DNA of 64,000 nt, taken from contig CAVZNH010000027.1 in NCBI GenBank assembly GCA_963776505.1, forward strand, positions 1 to 64,000. The letters are read 5' to 3'. Below are positions 63,429 to 64,000 of this stretch, piece after piece. This DNA is from JAMXLO01 sp963776505. GTDB lineage: Bacteria > Pseudomonadota > Alphaproteobacteria > Acetobacterales > Acetobacteraceae. The translations under genes and the position numbers were made by a program. The notes below the pieces were generated by a model. The model saw nothing but the letters and a program-made list of their open reading frames with translations, made no database searches and was not told the DNA's origin. How positions within the stretch are numbered: position 1 is the stretch's first letter; each line of letters starts with the position of its first letter.

Positions 63429-63806
63429 CTAGCCCGCCTTCTCCTTCACCGGCCTGGGATCGTTCGCGGCGGTCGGCCGTACCACGCTGGAGATCGTATC
63501 GCGCAGCACCGTAACGCGGATATTGGGTGCGATCTCCACCTCGATCTCGCTGGACGCGACCTGCTTGCCGTCCTTGTCCGAGACCATCGGCACGCGCTGC
63601 ACCGTGCCGATGATGCCGCCGCCGGTCACCACGCGGTCGCCGCGCTTCAGTGCAGCAATCATCTGGCGGTTCTCCTTCGCCTTCTGCTGCTGTGGCCGGA
63701 TCAGCAGGAAGTAGAACACCACAAAGATCAGCACCAGCGGCAGGAACTGCGTGGCACTCCCGAACATGCCGGTCACGTCCTGCGCGTAGGCGGGGGAGAT
63801 AAGCAT
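63429..63806 (-). CDS. yajC: preprotein translocase subunit YajC
   Basis: Small inner-membrane subunit of the SecDF-YajC complex, 125 residues. One helix, FLPLVLIFVVFYFLLIRPQQ, is followed by the conserved KAKENRQMIAALKRGDRVVT and GGIIGTV. ATG 63806 is chosen since it gives the usual short N-terminus (MLISPAYAQ); upstream frame extension lacks a ribosome-binding site. secD/secF would follow outside the usual order; they are not in the window. Confidence 0.93.
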   Translation of the reverse strand: MLISPAYAQDVTGMFGSATQFLPLVLIFVVFYFLLIRPQQQKAKENRQMIAALKRGDRVVTGGGIIGTVQRVPMVSDKDGKQVASSEIEVEIAPNIRVTVLRDTISSVVRPTAANDPRPVKEKAG

Positions 63807-64000
63807 TACCTGAGTTCCTGGGTTGCCTGGATTGGGCCGGGACCATAGTTGCCGCCCCCTTCCCGTCAAGCCACCGGCGCCCGATCAGCGTGCAGCACGC
63901 CACAACCAGCGCTATTGAAATGCGATTGTCGTTGCAACCCCTACCAATTCATCCGACGCTGCCGGCAATACCCGCATCGGCGGGAAACGCCAGGGAGGGC

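Noticed and set aside
63870..64000. Possible tRNA or further gene at the right edge
   Set aside because: No cloverleaf could be built and no frame with a start and ribosome-binding site is present before the window ends.

Overview
The window is GC-rich, gene-dense chromosomal DNA from an alphaproteobacterium, most likely Acetobacteraceae (Rhodospirillales). The case rests on two sites of the alphaproteobacterial LexA form GTTC-N7-GTTC, the alphaproteobacterial families present (DUF1491, YajC, Fe-SOD, the ssb/uvrA pair), and a protein at 5081-5716 that I associate with Acetobacteraceae. No rRNA, tRNA or CRISPR array was seen.

Layout. 1-7.5 kb: DHA2 efflux pump, an IS630-family element between two poorly characterised genes, a putative SOS-controlled gene, a frameshifted aspartoacylase-like gene, a GNAT, and a 22-codon gene with an extreme Shine-Dalgarno sequence. 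7.5-16.8 kb: MaoC/DUF1491 pair, an NMT1-type ABC importer operon, LysR with a PEP-mutase-like lyase, a TSUP exporter, and a Rieske oxygenase divergent from an MFS transporter. 16.8-25 kb: dienelactone hydrolase, an MFS gene between 28-bp direct repeats, a persulfide dioxygenase-rhodanese/nitroreductase operon, and a cyclase-ATPase signalling protein. 25-31 kb: a hydroxyacid dehydrogenase, a decayed GMC oxidoreductase, and a visibly AT-richer two-gene cassette (GVxG-repeat protein plus an unknown protein). 31-34 kb: CDP-deoxysugar genes. 34-42.5 kb: two MFS genes with a GcvA-like regulator, a haem-dependent N-demethylase, an acyltransferase, and a CoA-transferase divergent from another MFS gene. 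42.5-48 kb: cspA with a small partner, then a catabolic block (dehydrogenase, carboxymuconolactone decarboxylase-like protein, Rieske oxygenase, Rieske ferredoxin, amidohydrolase). 48-58 kb: penicillin acylase, RDD protein, Bpt, lipoprotein, GH114-like secreted protein, STAS protein, isochorismatase and QuiC-HPPD. 58-64 kb: conserved core genes ssb, uvrA, entericidin, squalene-synthase-like, sodB and yajC.

The dominant theme is import and catabolism of organic and aromatic acids: many MFS carriers, two Rieske oxygenases, a Rieske ferredoxin, a CoA-transferase, MaoC, dienelactone hydrolase and QuiC (3-dehydroshikimate to protocatechuate).

A striking property is the number of genes broken by a single-base indel while homology continues in another frame (at least a dozen sites). 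Long genes such as uvrA are intact. The pattern fits either scattered indel errors in the assembly or real gene decay, and the sequence alone cannot decide. Composite genes are given over their full span with the shift site noted.
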